DNA of 64,000 nt from Moraxella nonliquefaciens (GCF_001679005.1 NZ_LXTW01000023.1:18114-82113), one strand, 5' to 3'. Positions 35,137 to 44,469 are shown, counted from the stretch's first letter. Numbers and translations are program-made. Notes: generated by a model from the letters alone, not told the origin.

Positions 35137-35480
35137 AAGATACTCCATGGATTAAATGATGGGTGGATGGTAATGATATAGATTAAGCATGGTATGAGTG
35201 TGTTTAAATTAAGATTTAAATCAACTCATCGTTTATTTAAAAAACAAATTGATACTAAACTTATTCTAGCTGATATCAGGTCTTATGCAATAAAATACAG
35301 ATGAAATGTCATAAACTAAGCATCAACAGCATTGATTTTACAAGTCATTACAATGTAAGCTAATGTAATCCAAAAGTTAAGTATTCATCGCAGATTTGGG
35401 ATTGTGATGACATGATTCATCAGCATGTTTAAAAGTATGAATTTTTCTGTGATTTTATCTTAGATTTTAAAAACTTGAAA

Positions 35481-35521
35481 CAAACATTTTGATACAATAT
35501 GTACCAAAATGTTTGTTTTTA
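35481..35521 (+). terminator. 15-bp dyad with T-tract upstream of the AbgT-family gene (terminator or operator)
   Basis: CAAACATTTTGATAC (35481-35495) and GTACCAAAATGTTTG (35501-35515) pair with one mismatch around a five-base loop, followed by TTTTTATT. Since no gene ends just upstream, this could attenuate transcription toward the transporter at 35629 or be a regulator-binding dyad. Nothing else is seen in the 35137-35628 gap. Confidence 0.5.
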
Positions 35522-35628
35522 TTACTAAATTGTGATTTAACAATCGTGCTAAATGATGGCACTTTTTATTTATTATCTAACTACTTGATAAGATTGCATT
35601 TTATTGGGTTTTTTAAAAAGGAAAGGTT

Positions 35629-37200
35629 ATGCAAGAAAAAGCAACATCTTCTCAAATGCAGAGATTTTTAAGAGGTGTGGAATGGCTTGGCAATCTGTTG
35701 CCACACCCTGCCATTTTATTTGTATGGATGTCGGTCATTCTGCTTGTAGCGTCTGCCATTTTGTCAATGATGGGCGTGTCGGTGGTTGATCCACGCCCAG
35801 AGGGTGCTAAGGGGCGTGGCGAAGATGGCATGATTTATGTTGTCAATCTCTTAAATGGTGATGGAATTGCTAAGATTGTTGAAAATCTGGTATCCAACTT
35901 TACAGGATTTATACCACTTGGGACGGTGCTTGTCGCCTTGCTGGGGGTGGGAATTGCTGAGCGTTCAGGCATGATTTCAGCAGCTTTGCGTGGGCTTGTC
36001 ATGAACGCTCCACCAAAGATGGTAACTTTTGTGGTGGTCTTTACAGGCATCATGTCAAATACCGCCTCAGAGCTTGGCTATGTGGTGCTAATTCCATTGG
36101 CGGCGATGATTTTTCATTCATTGGGCAGGCATCCATTGGCAGGGCTTGCTGCTGCCTTTGCAGGTGTGTCGGGTGGGTACAGTGCCAATTTACTCCTTGG
36201 TACGGTTGACCCACTGCTGTCGGGCATCAGTCAAGAAGCGGCACGCATCATTGACCCTGAGTATGTCGTGGGTGCAGAAGCCAACTGGTATTTTATGGCG
36301 GTGAGCACATTTTTGGTGAGTGGCATTGGCTACTTTGTTACCGAAAAAATCGTAGAACCATCTTTGGGTAAATACAATCCTGATGATGCCGATGACCCAA
36401 GCGTACTTGATACTAAGGCAGAGAGACTGACTGCTTTGGAGAAAAAGGGACTGCTTTGGTCGGGCGTGTCCATGTTGATTTTTTGCTTGCTGCTTGCGTG
36501 GACGATTGTGCCTGCCGATGGGATTTTAAGGCATCCTACAACAGGTCTTGTGGCAGGGTCGCCTTTTTTGCATGGGATTGTGGTGTTTATTTTTGTGTTC
36601 TTTGCCATTCCAGGGATTGTGTATGGTAAGATTACAAATACCATCAAAACCAATGATGATGTGGTAAATGCCATGAGTGCTGCCATGAGTTCACTGAGCA
36701 TGTACATCGTGCTGGTATTCTTTGCTGCCCAGTTTACCGCCTTTTTTAATTGGTCAAACATCGGCTCGGTCATGGCGGTATCAGGGGCAAATTTGCTAAA
36801 TGACATTGGGCTGACAGGGCCTTTGTTGCTCGTGGGCTTTATTTTGATTTGTGCCTTTGTCAATCTCATGCTAGGCTCAGCATCGGCTCAGTGGGCGATT
36901 ACCGCACCGATTTTTGTGCCCATGCTCATGCTAACAGGCTATGCCCCAGAGATGATTCAGGCGGCTTATCGTATCGGCGATAGCAGTACCAACATCATCA
37001 CGCCGATGATGAGCTATTTTGGGCTTATTATGGCAGTAGCAATTCGCTACAAAAAAGACACAGGGGTTGGCACGCTCATGTCGCTTATGATTCCGTATTC
37101 GCTCTTGTTTTTGGTGGGGTGGACGGTGCTCTTCTGTATTTGGGTGTTTGCCTTGGGCTTGCCTGTTGGTCCTGGGGCTGCAACCTATTATACTCCCTAA
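35629..37200 (+). CDS. AbgT-family inner-membrane transporter
   Basis: 523-residue polytopic membrane protein of the AbgT/MtrF family. Members import p-aminobenzoyl-glutamate or export p-aminobenzoate-type compounds including sulfonamides. Recognisable parts are FLRGVEWLGNLLPHPAILFVWM at the start, IPLGTVLVALLGVGIAERSGMISA, GGYSANLLLGTVDPLLSG, and the second re-entrant hairpin region LMLGSASAQWAITAPIFVPML and GDSSTNIITPMMSYFGL. No abgA/abgB hydrolase genes are adjacent, which argues for a stand-alone MtrF-like role. RBS AAAGGAAAGG precedes the ATG. Confidence 0.9.
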   Translation: MQEKATSSQMQRFLRGVEWLGNLLPHPAILFVWMSVILLVASAILSMMGVSVVDPRPEGAKGRGEDGMIYVVNLLNGDGIAKIVENLVSNFTGFIPLGTVLVALLGVGIAERSGMISAALRGLVMNAPPKMVTFVVVFTGIMSNTASELGYVVLIPLAAMIFHSLGRHPLAGLAAAFAGVSGGYSANLLLGTVDPLLSGISQEAARIIDPEYVVGAEANWYFMAVSTFLVSGIGYFVTEKIVEPSLGKYNPDDADDPSVLDTKAERLTALEKKGLLWSGVSMLIFCLLLAWTIVPADGILRHPTTGLVAGSPFLHGIVVFIFVFFAIPGIVYGKITNTIKTNDDVVNAMSAAMSSLSMYIVLVFFAAQFTAFFNWSNIGSVMAVSGANLLNDIGLTGPLLLVGFILICAFVNLMLGSASAQWAITAPIFVPMLMLTGYAPEMIQAAYRIGDSSTNIITPMMSYFGLIMAVAIRYKKDTGVGTLMSLMIPYSLLFLVGWTVLFCIWVFALGLPVGPGAATYYTP

Positions 37201-37220
37201 TCTTATCTTATGATAATCTT

Positions 37221-37250
37221 AAATCTCTTGTTTTATAACAAGGGATTTTT
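37221..37250 (+). terminator. Terminator after the AbgT-family gene
   Basis: AAATCTCTTGT (37221-37231) pairs with ACAAGGGATTT (37238-37248) with one G-U pair, followed by TT. Confidence 0.7.
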
Positions 37251-37409
37251 TGATATTCTAAGCTAAAACTGTCTGATAATCCTCCGTTTTGATTTGTCAA
37301 TATGGGTTTTATCAAGGTGGCATTTGGTGATATTTGATGGCAATTGATGAATTTAATGGGGTGATTTTGATATTTTTTAAAAAATTTATCATAAAAAAAT
37401 AAAAAACCC

Positions 37410-37437
37410 TTGCATTTTTGTCAAACTTTGCTATAAT
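37410..37437 (+). promoter_or_regulatory. tRNA-Ser promoter
   Basis: TTGCAT (37410-37415), a 16-bp spacer, TATAAT (37432-37437), 38 bp before the mature tRNA. Confidence 0.65.
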
Positions 37438-37475
37438 CATCGCCCACAGCTTTTGACAAATTTGTCAATCAAAAT

Positions 37476-37565
37476 GGTGACGTGGGTGAGTGGCTGAAAC
37501 CACATCCCTGCTAAGGATGCATACGGGAAACTGTATCGAGGGTTCGAATCCCTCCGTCACCGCCA
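37476..37565 (+). tRNA. tRNA-Ser (GCT)
   Basis: Class II tRNA of 90 nt with encoded CCA. The acceptor stem GGTGACG/CGTCACC is perfect. The anticodon stem CATCC/GGATG holds loop CTGCTAA with anticodon GCT, reading AGC/AGU. The long variable arm (CATACGGGAAACTGTATC) identifies serine, and GGTTCGAATCC is the T loop. Confidence 0.97.
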
Positions 37566-37622
37566 TTTATTTTAAAATATTTATTTAATTAAAATGTTTA
37601 TTTTAAGATAAGTAAAAAAGGC

Positions 37623-37650
37623 TTGACATACTAAATTATTAGTGTATAAT
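37623..37650 (+). promoter_or_regulatory. tRNA-Arg promoter
   Basis: Perfect TTGACA (37623-37628) and TATAAT (37645-37650) with a 16-bp spacer, about 48 bp before the tRNA; the two tRNAs therefore have separate promoters. Confidence 0.75.
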
Positions 37651-37698
37651 AGCCCACCACGACAGGTGGTTAATGATTGAAATTACATCTGTTGTACT

Positions 37699-37775
37699 GC
37701 ACCCGTAGCTCAGTTGGATAGAGCACTTGGCTACGAACTAAGGGGTCGGGAGTTCGAATCTCTCCGGGTGCGCCA
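37699..37775 (+). tRNA. tRNA-Arg (ACG)
   Basis: 77-nt tRNA with encoded CCA. The acceptor stem is GCACCCG/CGGGTGC. The anticodon arm is CTTGG-CTACGAA-CTAAG with anticodon ACG (inosine in the mature tRNA), reading CGU/CGC/CGA. The T arm contains GAGTTCGAATCTC. Confidence 0.97.
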
Positions 37776-37781
37776 CATACC

Positions 37782-37815
37782 AAACACCAAAACTTGATTG
37801 AGTTTTGGTGTTTTT
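37782..37815 (+). terminator. Terminator after tRNA-Arg
   Basis: AAACACCAAAACT (37782-37794) and AGTTTTGGTGTTT (37801-37813) form a 13-bp stem with a T tract. Confidence 0.85.
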
Positions 37816-38002
37816 ATTTGTGCAAGTTTTATTGGGTCATTACATTATCAGTGATTATTTTAATCAGTTATTTTTTTATTTTTACATATAAAAGTATGGA
37901 TTTATGGTAGCGACTGATAAAAGTGTGATAAACACTCAACACTCCCCAAAGTCATGGTAAAATGGTGTTTATTTTAACACCACTTAGCATCAATTTACCA
38001 TC

Positions 38003-38659
38003 ATGACTACAAAAAACAAAACCCCAAAATCTCACTCATCGCCTAAGACACATACCGCAGATAAGCCTACACAGACAGACTTTGATGAGGCGCCCATCAT
38101 CGCCAAACCCTTGGTGCGAATGATGGCACTGTTGTATGATGGTATGTTAATATTGGCGATGTTGTTTTTGGTGGGGACGATTGGGGCGGTGATTGGCACG
38201 TTGTTATTTATGGAGGTGGGTACAGATTCAACACATGCCCAAAGACTGCCAACATGGTATCAACATGGGGTAATGTCGCCACTGTTTGTGCTGACTTTGA
38301 TGGGTTTTTATGGATTGTTTTGGCAAAAATCAGGGCAGACGCTTGGCATGCAGACATGGCGACTAAAAACGCTAGATAATACAGGGCATCTTCTGACATG
38401 GTCGCAAAGCATGCACCGTATCATTAGTGCTTGCCTGCTACCCATACTTTGTGCGATTATCGGTAGTGTGCTATATGGTTCACGTCTGGCGGTGTTGATG
38501 AGTGCTATGCTTGGGTTTTTGTTTAATTATCTGTTTTGTGCATTCAATGCCAAGGGGCTTGCTGTACATGACATGCTGTCCAATACCATCACCTTAAAAA
38601 TGCCCAAAATCCAGCATCAAAGCCTATGGCAATCATGGCGTAAAAAACAAAAAGCATAA
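38003..38659 (+). CDS. RDD-family membrane protein
   Basis: 218-residue inner-membrane protein. A polar N-terminal tail (1-35, Lys/Thr/Pro-rich) precedes an RDD domain with about three to four hydrophobic segments: PLVRMMALLYDGMLILAML, PLFVLTLMGFYGLFWQ, then GQTLGMQTWRLKTLD and a C-terminal pair. The first Arg and Asp residues of the signature are in VRMMALLYDG. RDD proteins are varied; some are ion antiporters. Specific function unknown. It is monocistronic with its own terminator. Confidence 0.82.
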   Translation: MTTKNKTPKSHSSPKTHTADKPTQTDFDEAPIIAKPLVRMMALLYDGMLILAMLFLVGTIGAVIGTLLFMEVGTDSTHAQRLPTWYQHGVMSPLFVLTLMGFYGLFWQKSGQTLGMQTWRLKTLDNTGHLLTWSQSMHRIISACLLPILCAIIGSVLYGSRLAVLMSAMLGFLFNYLFCAFNAKGLAVHDMLSNTITLKMPKIQHQSLWQSWRKKQKA

Positions 38660-38692
38660 AATCGCCCAGCCTATCACAGATTGGGTGGTTTT
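38658..38692 (+). terminator. Terminator after the RDD gene
   Basis: AAAATCGCCCA pairs with TGGGTGGTTTT (two G-U pairs), followed by GT. The hairpin begins at the stop codon. Confidence 0.6.
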
Positions 38693-38744
38693 GTAGAAAG
38701 ATTTTAATGTTGAAAATGTATCATGTTGCAATTTGTATGATATC

Positions 38745-38780
38745 AAAAAACCCCATTTATCAAAAGATGGTAAATGGGTT
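38745..38780 (-). terminator. Terminator of the minus-strand secreted-protein gene
   Basis: On the minus strand CCCATTTA and TAAATGGG form the stem, followed by GTTTTTTG, 27 bp after the stop of the gene at 38807. Confidence 0.7.
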
Positions 38781-38806
38781 GGAGAAAGTGTTAATTGGGG
38801 TGTAAA

Positions 38807-39214
38807 TCAGCGTGGGTTTACCACCACATTTTGATCGGTATTAATGATAATCTCAGAAGGTCTGTCCACAACAATGCGTACCTCGTTGGGATTTTCTTTA
38901 TGAGCGTTGCGGTGATTGTCATAAACCTCGGTGCAACCCACACACCGAGACAACGCTGACCAAGGTTTGACAACCAAAGTCTCATAAGAACTCTCCACGC
39001 TACCTGATGCCATAGAAAATGGTAAGCCTACCGCATGCAGTGCCGTGCCTGCAATCGCACCAACTAACTGCAACGGTTTGGCAATCGTAACATCAAGCAC
39101 GGTAGTGCCATAGGTAGGACCAAAATCCTCTTCATTAATCTCTATGGCAGCATGAGCGGTAGTGCTGATTAGAGTGGCGACAGTCAGTGCCAGTAGTGTA
39201 TGTTTAATTTTCAT
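38807..39214 (-). CDS. Secreted protein of unknown function
   Basis: 135-residue protein with a clear signal peptide (MKIKHTLLALTVATLIS, cleavage after TTAHA). The mature part has GTTVLDVTIAKPLQLVGAIAGTALHAVGLPFS, a hydrophobic stretch that may contact a membrane, two cysteines in RCVGCTEVYD, and a C-terminal beta-rich tail (VRIVVDRPSEIIINTDQNV). I do not recognise a family. It has its own terminator, and the 206-bp spacer toward mutM contains its promoter region. Confidence 0.75.
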   Translation of the reverse strand: MKIKHTLLALTVATLISTTAHAAIEINEEDFGPTYGTTVLDVTIAKPLQLVGAIAGTALHAVGLPFSMASGSVESSYETLVVKPWSALSRCVGCTEVYDNHRNAHKENPNEVRIVVDRPSEIIINTDQNVVVNPR

Positions 39215-39420
39215 GAGAATATCCTAAGGGGGCGATATGCCTAAGAGATAGATTTATGAGATAGATTTATGCTACTATTAAAACAAGTTTTTTTCATATT
39301 ATCAAGTCAATTTTATCAGAAATTGAATGGACGGTAAATTTTTCCGACAAGGGGTAAACAAAGCAGTAACATTTGGTGATGAATGATGAGCGTCAAAAGT
39401 TGATAAATCAAGCAGTTGGG

Positions 39421-40263
39421 TTAAGCGGATGAATTAAATGGCTGGCAGTTGGGACAATAAACACTGGCCCGTCCGCCGATTTTGATGGAGCTTAATGGCT
39501 CATGGCAAACTGTGCAGGGTTGACCAGCGCGACCATAGGCGAGTAGGGTTTGTTGAAAATAGCCCGTCTTACCTGCCCCTACGCTAAAATCTTTTAGGCT
39601 TGATCCACCTTGTCCGATAGAGTGAGTAAGTATTAATTTGATGTTATTTATCAGCAGGGTTATCTTATCTTTATCTATTTGATGGGCGGGCGTGGCAGGG
39701 TGTATGCCTGACATGAACAGGCTCTCCACCGCATAGATATTGCCCACACCAACCACGATGGATTGATCCATGATGACCGACTTGATGGGGCGGGTGATGG
39801 GTCTTTTGGGGTTTTTGTGGATTATTTCATACAGACAGTCAGTATTAAAACCATCATCCAAAGGCTCTACCCCAAGTTTATTCAGATACCGCTCGCCATC
39901 ATCTGCCCACACTACCATGCCAAAACGTCTGGGGTCATGATAGTGCAAACGTACAGAAGTATCATCAAAACCAAAAATGACATGGTCATGCTTACGTGGG
40001 GTAAGGGCGTCGTGCTGTTGTAGACTGCCTGACATGCCTAAGTGAATGAGTAGGCGAAAGGGTGAACCATTTTTATTAAAATCAAGCAGCAGATATTTGG
40101 CACGGCGAACCACACGTACAAGTTTGGCACCAACCAGTTCATCTAAGTCGCTTGGTATCACTTCACGCAAACGATGAGCAGATGTGTAGATGTCGCCGAT
40201 ACGCTTGCCGATGAGTGGAGTAAGGCTGGCTTTGGTTGTTTCAACTTCGGGTAATTCTGGCAT
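39421..40263 (-). CDS. mutM: Formamidopyrimidine-DNA glycosylase
   Basis: Bifunctional glycosylase/lyase removing 8-oxoguanine and FaPy; 280 residues from the ATG at 40263. MPELPEVETT supplies the catalytic Pro2 and Glu3, so the in-frame start ten codons upstream cannot be used. The helix-two-turn-helix region has VGVGNIYAVESLF, and the C-terminal zinc finger is CTVCHEPLSSIKIGGRASVYCPNC. Confidence 0.96.
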   Translation of the reverse strand: MPELPEVETTKASLTPLIGKRIGDIYTSAHRLREVIPSDLDELVGAKLVRVVRRAKYLLLDFNKNGSPFRLLIHLGMSGSLQQHDALTPRKHDHVIFGFDDTSVRLHYHDPRRFGMVVWADDGERYLNKLGVEPLDDGFNTDCLYEIIHKNPKRPITRPIKSVIMDQSIVVGVGNIYAVESLFMSGIHPATPAHQIDKDKITLLINNIKLILTHSIGQGGSSLKDFSVGAGKTGYFQQTLLAYGRAGQPCTVCHEPLSSIKIGGRASVYCPNCQPFNSSA

Positions 40264-40318
40264 GTTATCGTTTTGGTGATGGCAAATGGTCATTTTATCA
40301 CATTTTAGTGTGTCATTG

Positions 40319-40352
40319 TTGGGTGTGTTATGGTGTTGGGTATGTTATGGTG
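40319..40352. repeat. Imperfect 17-bp tandem repeat in the mutM-ettA spacer
   Basis: TTGGGTGTGTTATGGTG (40319-40335) and TTGGGTATGTTATGGTG (40336-40352) differ at one base. The rest of the 40264-40677 spacer shows no gene or clear regulatory element beyond presumed promoters of the two divergent genes. Confidence 0.6.
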
Positions 40353-40677
40353 TGCATTTGTCATAACCATACAATTTTGATGAGTGCTTGCTTTTGTGAT
40401 TTGATTTATTATGACGACCCAATTTGTTGTGATGGCTGATTTGGCAAAAAGAGTATCATTGGTTGGGTTTGTGGTATTTTTGTTGTCATGCACAATCATA
40501 ATTTTAATGGGTGAAATGCCATCAGTCATTTTAACCCAATTCTTTTTACCAAAATCTTAACGTAACAAACTTGCCCCACCGCTCAAACCATGCGATAATA
40601 AACGGTTAAATTGGTGAAAATTTAGCAAGTTTTAATCAGACCAATTTTTAAAATTCTCTTTTAATTCAAGGATTTGT

Positions 40678-42339
40678 ATGGCTCAATATATCTACACCAT
40701 GAACAAAGTGTCAAAACTTGTTCCGCCAAAGCGTGAAATTTTAAAAGACATTTCATTGTCCTTTTTCCCAGGTGCTAAAATTGGCGTGCTGGGTCTAAAT
40801 GGTGCTGGCAAATCCACGCTGCTGCGTATCATGGCGGGTGTGGATACAGAATTTAGCGGTGAAGCACGAGCAGCAACAGGCATTAAAATTGGCTACCTGC
40901 CCCAAGAGCCACAGCTTGACCCTGCCAAAGATGTGCGTGGCAATGTGGAAGATGGTGTGCGTGAGGCCTTAGATGCCCTAGAACGCCTAAACCAAATCTA
41001 TGCTGAATATGCCGAGCCTGATGCTGATTTTGACAAATTGGCAGCCGAGCAAGGCAAAATGGAAGACATCATTCAAGCGTGGGATGCCCACAACCTAAAT
41101 ACCCAGCTTGAAAAAGCAGCGGATGCCCTTCGCCTGCCACCGTGGGATGCCGATGTCTCCAAGCTGTCAGGGGGTGAAAAACGCCGTGTTGCTTTGTGTC
41201 GTTTGCTACTGTCCAAGCCTGACATGCTACTTTTGGATGAACCGACTAACCATTTGGATGCAGAGTCTGTGGCATGGCTTGAACGCTTCTTAAAAGACTA
41301 CTCTGGTACGATTGTGGCGATTACCCATGACCGCTATTTTCTTGACAATGTCGCTGAGTGGATTTTGGAGCTAGACCGTGGTTATGGCTATCCCTACCAA
41401 GGCAACTACACCGAGTGGCTAGAACAAAAGAACAAACGCTTAGAACAAGAGCAAAAACAAGAAGAGGCCTTTGCCAAGGCACTAAAACAAGAGCTAGAAT
41501 GGGTGCGTAAAAACCAAAAAGGTCAGCAAGCCAAATCCAAATCTCGTCTAGAACGCTTTGAGGAGATGAATTCTCGTGAGTTTCAACAGCGTAACGAAAC
41601 GGCGGAGATTTATATCCCACCAGGGCCTCGTTTGGGCAATAAAGTCATTGAGGTCAATAACATCTCAAAATCTTTTGATGGACGCTTGTTGTACGAAAAC
41701 TTATCATTTACTGTGCCACCCATGGCAATTGTCGGCATTGTGGGCCCAAATGGTGCTGGCAAAACCACACTTTTTAACATGATTACAGGTAAAGACACGC
41801 CAGATACAGGCACAGTAGAGGTTGGCGAGAGCGTAAAAGTTGCCTATGTGGGGCAGGTCAGAGATGAGCTGGATGATAAAAAAACCGTGTGGGAGGAGGT
41901 CTCGGACGGCTTGGATATGATTACCGTGGGTGAGTATACCACGCCTAGCCGTGCCTATATCGGACGCTTTAACTTTAAAGGGCAAGACCAACAAAAACTC
42001 GTTGGTAATTTATCAGGCGGTGAGCGTAACCGCTTGCAACTTGCCAAGACCCTAAAACAAGGGGCAAATGTCATCTTGCTGGATGAACCATCCAACGACC
42101 TTGATGTGGAGACCTTGCGTGCCTTAGAAGATGCGGTGCAGGTGTTCCCTGGTACGGTCATGGTGGTGTCGCATGACCGTTGGTTCTTGGACCGTATTTG
42201 TACGCATATTTTATCATTTGAGAACGAAGCGCCAGAGTTTTTTGATGGTAATTATAGCGAATATGAAAAATGGCGTAAAGAGCGACTTGGGGCGGATGCC
42301 ACGCCTAAGCGGATGAAGTATAAGAAGATTGGTGGGTAA
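40678..42339 (+). CDS. ettA: ABC-F translational throttle EttA
   Basis: Cytosolic ABC-F ATPase that binds the ribosomal E site; 553 residues, the EttA size. Two nucleotide-binding domains are intact: GLNGAGKSTLL, LSGGEKRRVALCR and LLLDEPTNHLD in the first; GPNGAGKTTLF, LSGGERNRLQLAK and ILLDEPSNDLD in the second. The linker KQELEWVRKNQKGQQAKSKSR is the P-site-tRNA-interacting motif, and YIYTMNKVSKLVPPKREIL at the start is characteristic of EttA rather than Uup. A hairpin terminator follows. Confidence 0.96.
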   Translation: MAQYIYTMNKVSKLVPPKREILKDISLSFFPGAKIGVLGLNGAGKSTLLRIMAGVDTEFSGEARAATGIKIGYLPQEPQLDPAKDVRGNVEDGVREALDALERLNQIYAEYAEPDADFDKLAAEQGKMEDIIQAWDAHNLNTQLEKAADALRLPPWDADVSKLSGGEKRRVALCRLLLSKPDMLLLDEPTNHLDAESVAWLERFLKDYSGTIVAITHDRYFLDNVAEWILELDRGYGYPYQGNYTEWLEQKNKRLEQEQKQEEAFAKALKQELEWVRKNQKGQQAKSKSRLERFEEMNSREFQQRNETAEIYIPPGPRLGNKVIEVNNISKSFDGRLLYENLSFTVPPMAIVGIVGPNGAGKTTLFNMITGKDTPDTGTVEVGESVKVAYVGQVRDELDDKKTVWEEVSDGLDMITVGEYTTPSRAYIGRFNFKGQDQQKLVGNLSGGERNRLQLAKTLKQGANVILLDEPSNDLDVETLRALEDAVQVFPGTVMVVSHDRWFLDRICTHILSFENEAPEFFDGNYSEYEKWRKERLGADATPKRMKYKKIGG

Positions 42340-42354
42340 TTTCGCTTAAATAGC

Positions 42355-42387
42355 AAAACAGCGAGCAATGAAAGTTGGTCGCTGTTT
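42355..42387 (+). terminator. Terminator after ettA
   Basis: AACAGCGA (42357-42364) and TCGCTGTT (42379-42386) form the stem; the T tract is short. Confidence 0.5.
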
Positions 42388-42564
42388 CGTTAATGACTGT
42401 TTTATTGATAATGGCGAATTGCTTAAACTTGTTGGTGAGCATGTTTGTTTTTGTAGGTTGTTTTTAACAACGACAAAGACCGCCAAATCACAATCATCCC
42501 AAATCCATTTTACCAAATCTTAATTTTCCGATATAATAACCCAAAACCAACAGCAAGAGATATT

Positions 42565-43077
42565 ATGGCACTGTTACCCATTTTACATTATCCCAACCCA
42601 CGCCTGCGTACTGTGGCAAGTGAAGTTGATGAGATTGATGATGACATTAAGAACTTAATTGGCGACATGTTTGAGACCATGTATGATGCCAAAGGCATTG
42701 GACTTGCGGCAACACAAGTAGATAGACACGTACAAGTGGTAACCATGGATCTTGCCAAAGAGGGTGAACAGCCACAACCCAAGGTGTACATTAATCCCAA
42801 AGTTACGCCACTGACCGATGAGCTTGTCTCTTACAAAGAGGGTTGTTTGTCCATCCCTGAGGTGTATGATGAAATCAGTCGCCCCGCACGTGTTCAGATT
42901 GATGCCTTAGATGCTGATGGCAAGCCATTTAGCATTCAGGCTGATGGATTGTTGGCGGTGTGCATTCAACATGAGCTTGACCACTTAAATGGCATTTTGT
43001 TTGTAGATTATTTATCACGTCTAAAACAAGATCGTGCCAAAGAGAAAGTGCGTAAAGTAGTCGCTAAAAAAGGCTGA
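42565..43077 (+). CDS. def: Peptide deformylase
   Basis: Metalloenzyme removing the N-formyl group from nascent proteins; 170 residues. The three active-site motifs are GIGLAATQV, EGCLSIP with the metal-binding Cys, and QHELDHLNG with the two His ligands and catalytic Glu. It is not next to fmt here, unlike in many bacteria (fmt is 15 kb away). It ends at a bidirectional terminator. Confidence 0.97.
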   Translation: MALLPILHYPNPRLRTVASEVDEIDDDIKNLIGDMFETMYDAKGIGLAATQVDRHVQVVTMDLAKEGEQPQPKVYINPKVTPLTDELVSYKEGCLSIPEVYDEISRPARVQIDALDADGKPFSIQADGLLAVCIQHELDHLNGILFVDYLSRLKQDRAKEKVRKVVAKKG

Positions 43078-43120
43078 TGTGCAAGCGTTTATACAGATAG
43101 CCTAAGATGGATATCCAGTA

Positions 43121-43153
43121 AAAAACCAAACAAAAAAGCGTTGTTTGGTTTTT
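43121..43153. terminator. Bidirectional terminator between def and the OmpR-type gene
   Basis: AAAAACCAAACAA (43121-43133) and TTGTTTGGTTTTT (43141-43153) form a perfect 13-bp stem flanked by A and T tracts. Confidence 0.88.
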
Positions 43154-43159
43154 GTGTTA

Positions 43160-43906
43160 TCAGCTCTCTGCTCCATCAGGCACAAAAACGTAGCCTACGC
43201 CCCATACCGTCTGGATGTAGCGAGCCTGAGAAGGGTTGTCTTCGATGAGTCGTCTTAGCCGTGAGACCTGCACATCAATTGAACGCTCCATCGCTCCCCA
43301 TTCACGCCCACGAGCTAGATTCATAAGCTTATCACGAGTCAGTGGCTCTCTGGGGTGCTGAACGAGTGCTTTTAGAACACTAAACTCGCCCGTGGTTAGG
43401 GTAACGATATTACCGTCCTTTTTTAGGGTGCGAGTAGACAAATCAAGCGTCCATGAGCCAAATTCTACCACTTCCATCTGCTGAGATGGGGCGCCGGGCA
43501 GCTCTCGGTTGTGACGACGAAGTACCGCTTTGATGCGAGCCAGTAGCTCTTTGGGGTTAAAGGGTTTAGGCAGGTAATCATCTGCCCCTGCTTCAAGCCC
43601 TGTGATGCGGTCAGTGTCCAAGCCTTTGGCGGTCAGCATGATGATGGGAATGTCAGTATTATCAGCGCGTAGGCGTTTGCAGATGGCGATACCATCTTCA
43701 TCAGGCAACATCAAATCAAGCACGATAAGCGAGAACATCTCACGTTGCATGAGTTTATCCATCTGCTTGCCATCATGGCAGGCACGCACAGTAAAGCCAT
43801 CATCTTCTAAAAATCGTTGTAATAAAGCACGCAGCCTGGCATCATCATCAACGACCAATATACGATGAGTGGCATTTAAATGAGAATTGGTGTTGTTTTC
43901 GGTCAT
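43160..43906 (-). CDS. ompR: OmpR-type two-component response regulator
   Basis: 248-residue DNA-binding response regulator. The receiver (13-128) shows VVDDDARLRALL, the phospho-acceptor Asp in LIVLDLMLPDEDG, IIMLTAKG and PKPFNPKEL. The C-terminal winged helix has TLTTGEFSVLKALVQHPREPLTRDKL, RGREWGAMERSIDVQVSRLRR and TVWGVGYVFVP. This last part matches OmpR rather than PhoB or CpxR. The usual downstream envZ kinase is missing: the gene ends at a terminator shared with def. The cognate kinase must be elsewhere. Confidence 0.88.
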   Translation of the reverse strand: MTENNTNSHLNATHRILVVDDDARLRALLQRFLEDDGFTVRACHDGKQMDKLMQREMFSLIVLDLMLPDEDGIAICKRLRADNTDIPIIMLTAKGLDTDRITGLEAGADDYLPKPFNPKELLARIKAVLRRHNRELPGAPSQQMEVVEFGSWTLDLSTRTLKKDGNIVTLTTGEFSVLKALVQHPREPLTRDKLMNLARGREWGAMERSIDVQVSRLRRLIEDNPSQARYIQTVWGVGYVFVPDGAES

Positions 43907-44469
43907 GTGTTACCCCTGATAATTGTATGAATCTTAGTTTACAACATTACACAAAAAAATGTAACTGTTTTTGTCATGATAAATAATATTTTAAGGTTAA
44001 ACCATCTTTTGGTCATCTTAAATGGTTAAAGATTTCAAAGTATGTGAAAACTGGGCATGTCCGACTTTGGTGTTTACAATGAAAATGCCTGTTTAAAATC
44101 AAAAAAGCAGGGGAGTGGTTCGTTTTCAAGGGAAAACACCAAGGGAAAAACACAGATTAGTGATTTTATCAAGCAAGTCTTTGGTGTAAACAAAGATGAT
44201 TGAAACATTAAAATTTATCAAAATTTTATCAAATTTTAATGAAATACCATCAAAAAAATATCATCAATGGCAGACACGCCCTAAAATAAATTATCATACC
44301 ATGATGCGTGCCAAAAGTCGGTAATATTTTGGTAAATGAGACTTTTACTCTGATAAAATTTGTGCTAGCATAACAAAAGTAATTTTCAACCTTTAACCTT
44401 TGATTTTTAATATTGAATTTTGATTTTTAATATTAAATGTAGAGCGTTAAAACATTAAGGAAGCATTTC
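43907..44469. other. 563-bp gap between divergent ompR and GNAT genes
   Basis: AT-rich region with no convincing ORF. It contains the near-repeat CTTTGGTGTTTACA (about 44065) and CTTTGGTGTAAACA (about 44179), a hairpin-forming TTACA...TGTAA near 43940-43972, and a tandem TTTTGATTTTTAATATT-like repeat (44400-44440) just before the GNAT gene. The length suggests complex regulation of ompR, but I cannot assign any site. Confidence 0.35.

Noticed and set aside
42890..42910. CACGTG in def and similar hexamers near 57770 and 58960 as further parS sites
   Set aside because: Only the hexamer core matches; the flanking GTTT and AAAC arms are absent.
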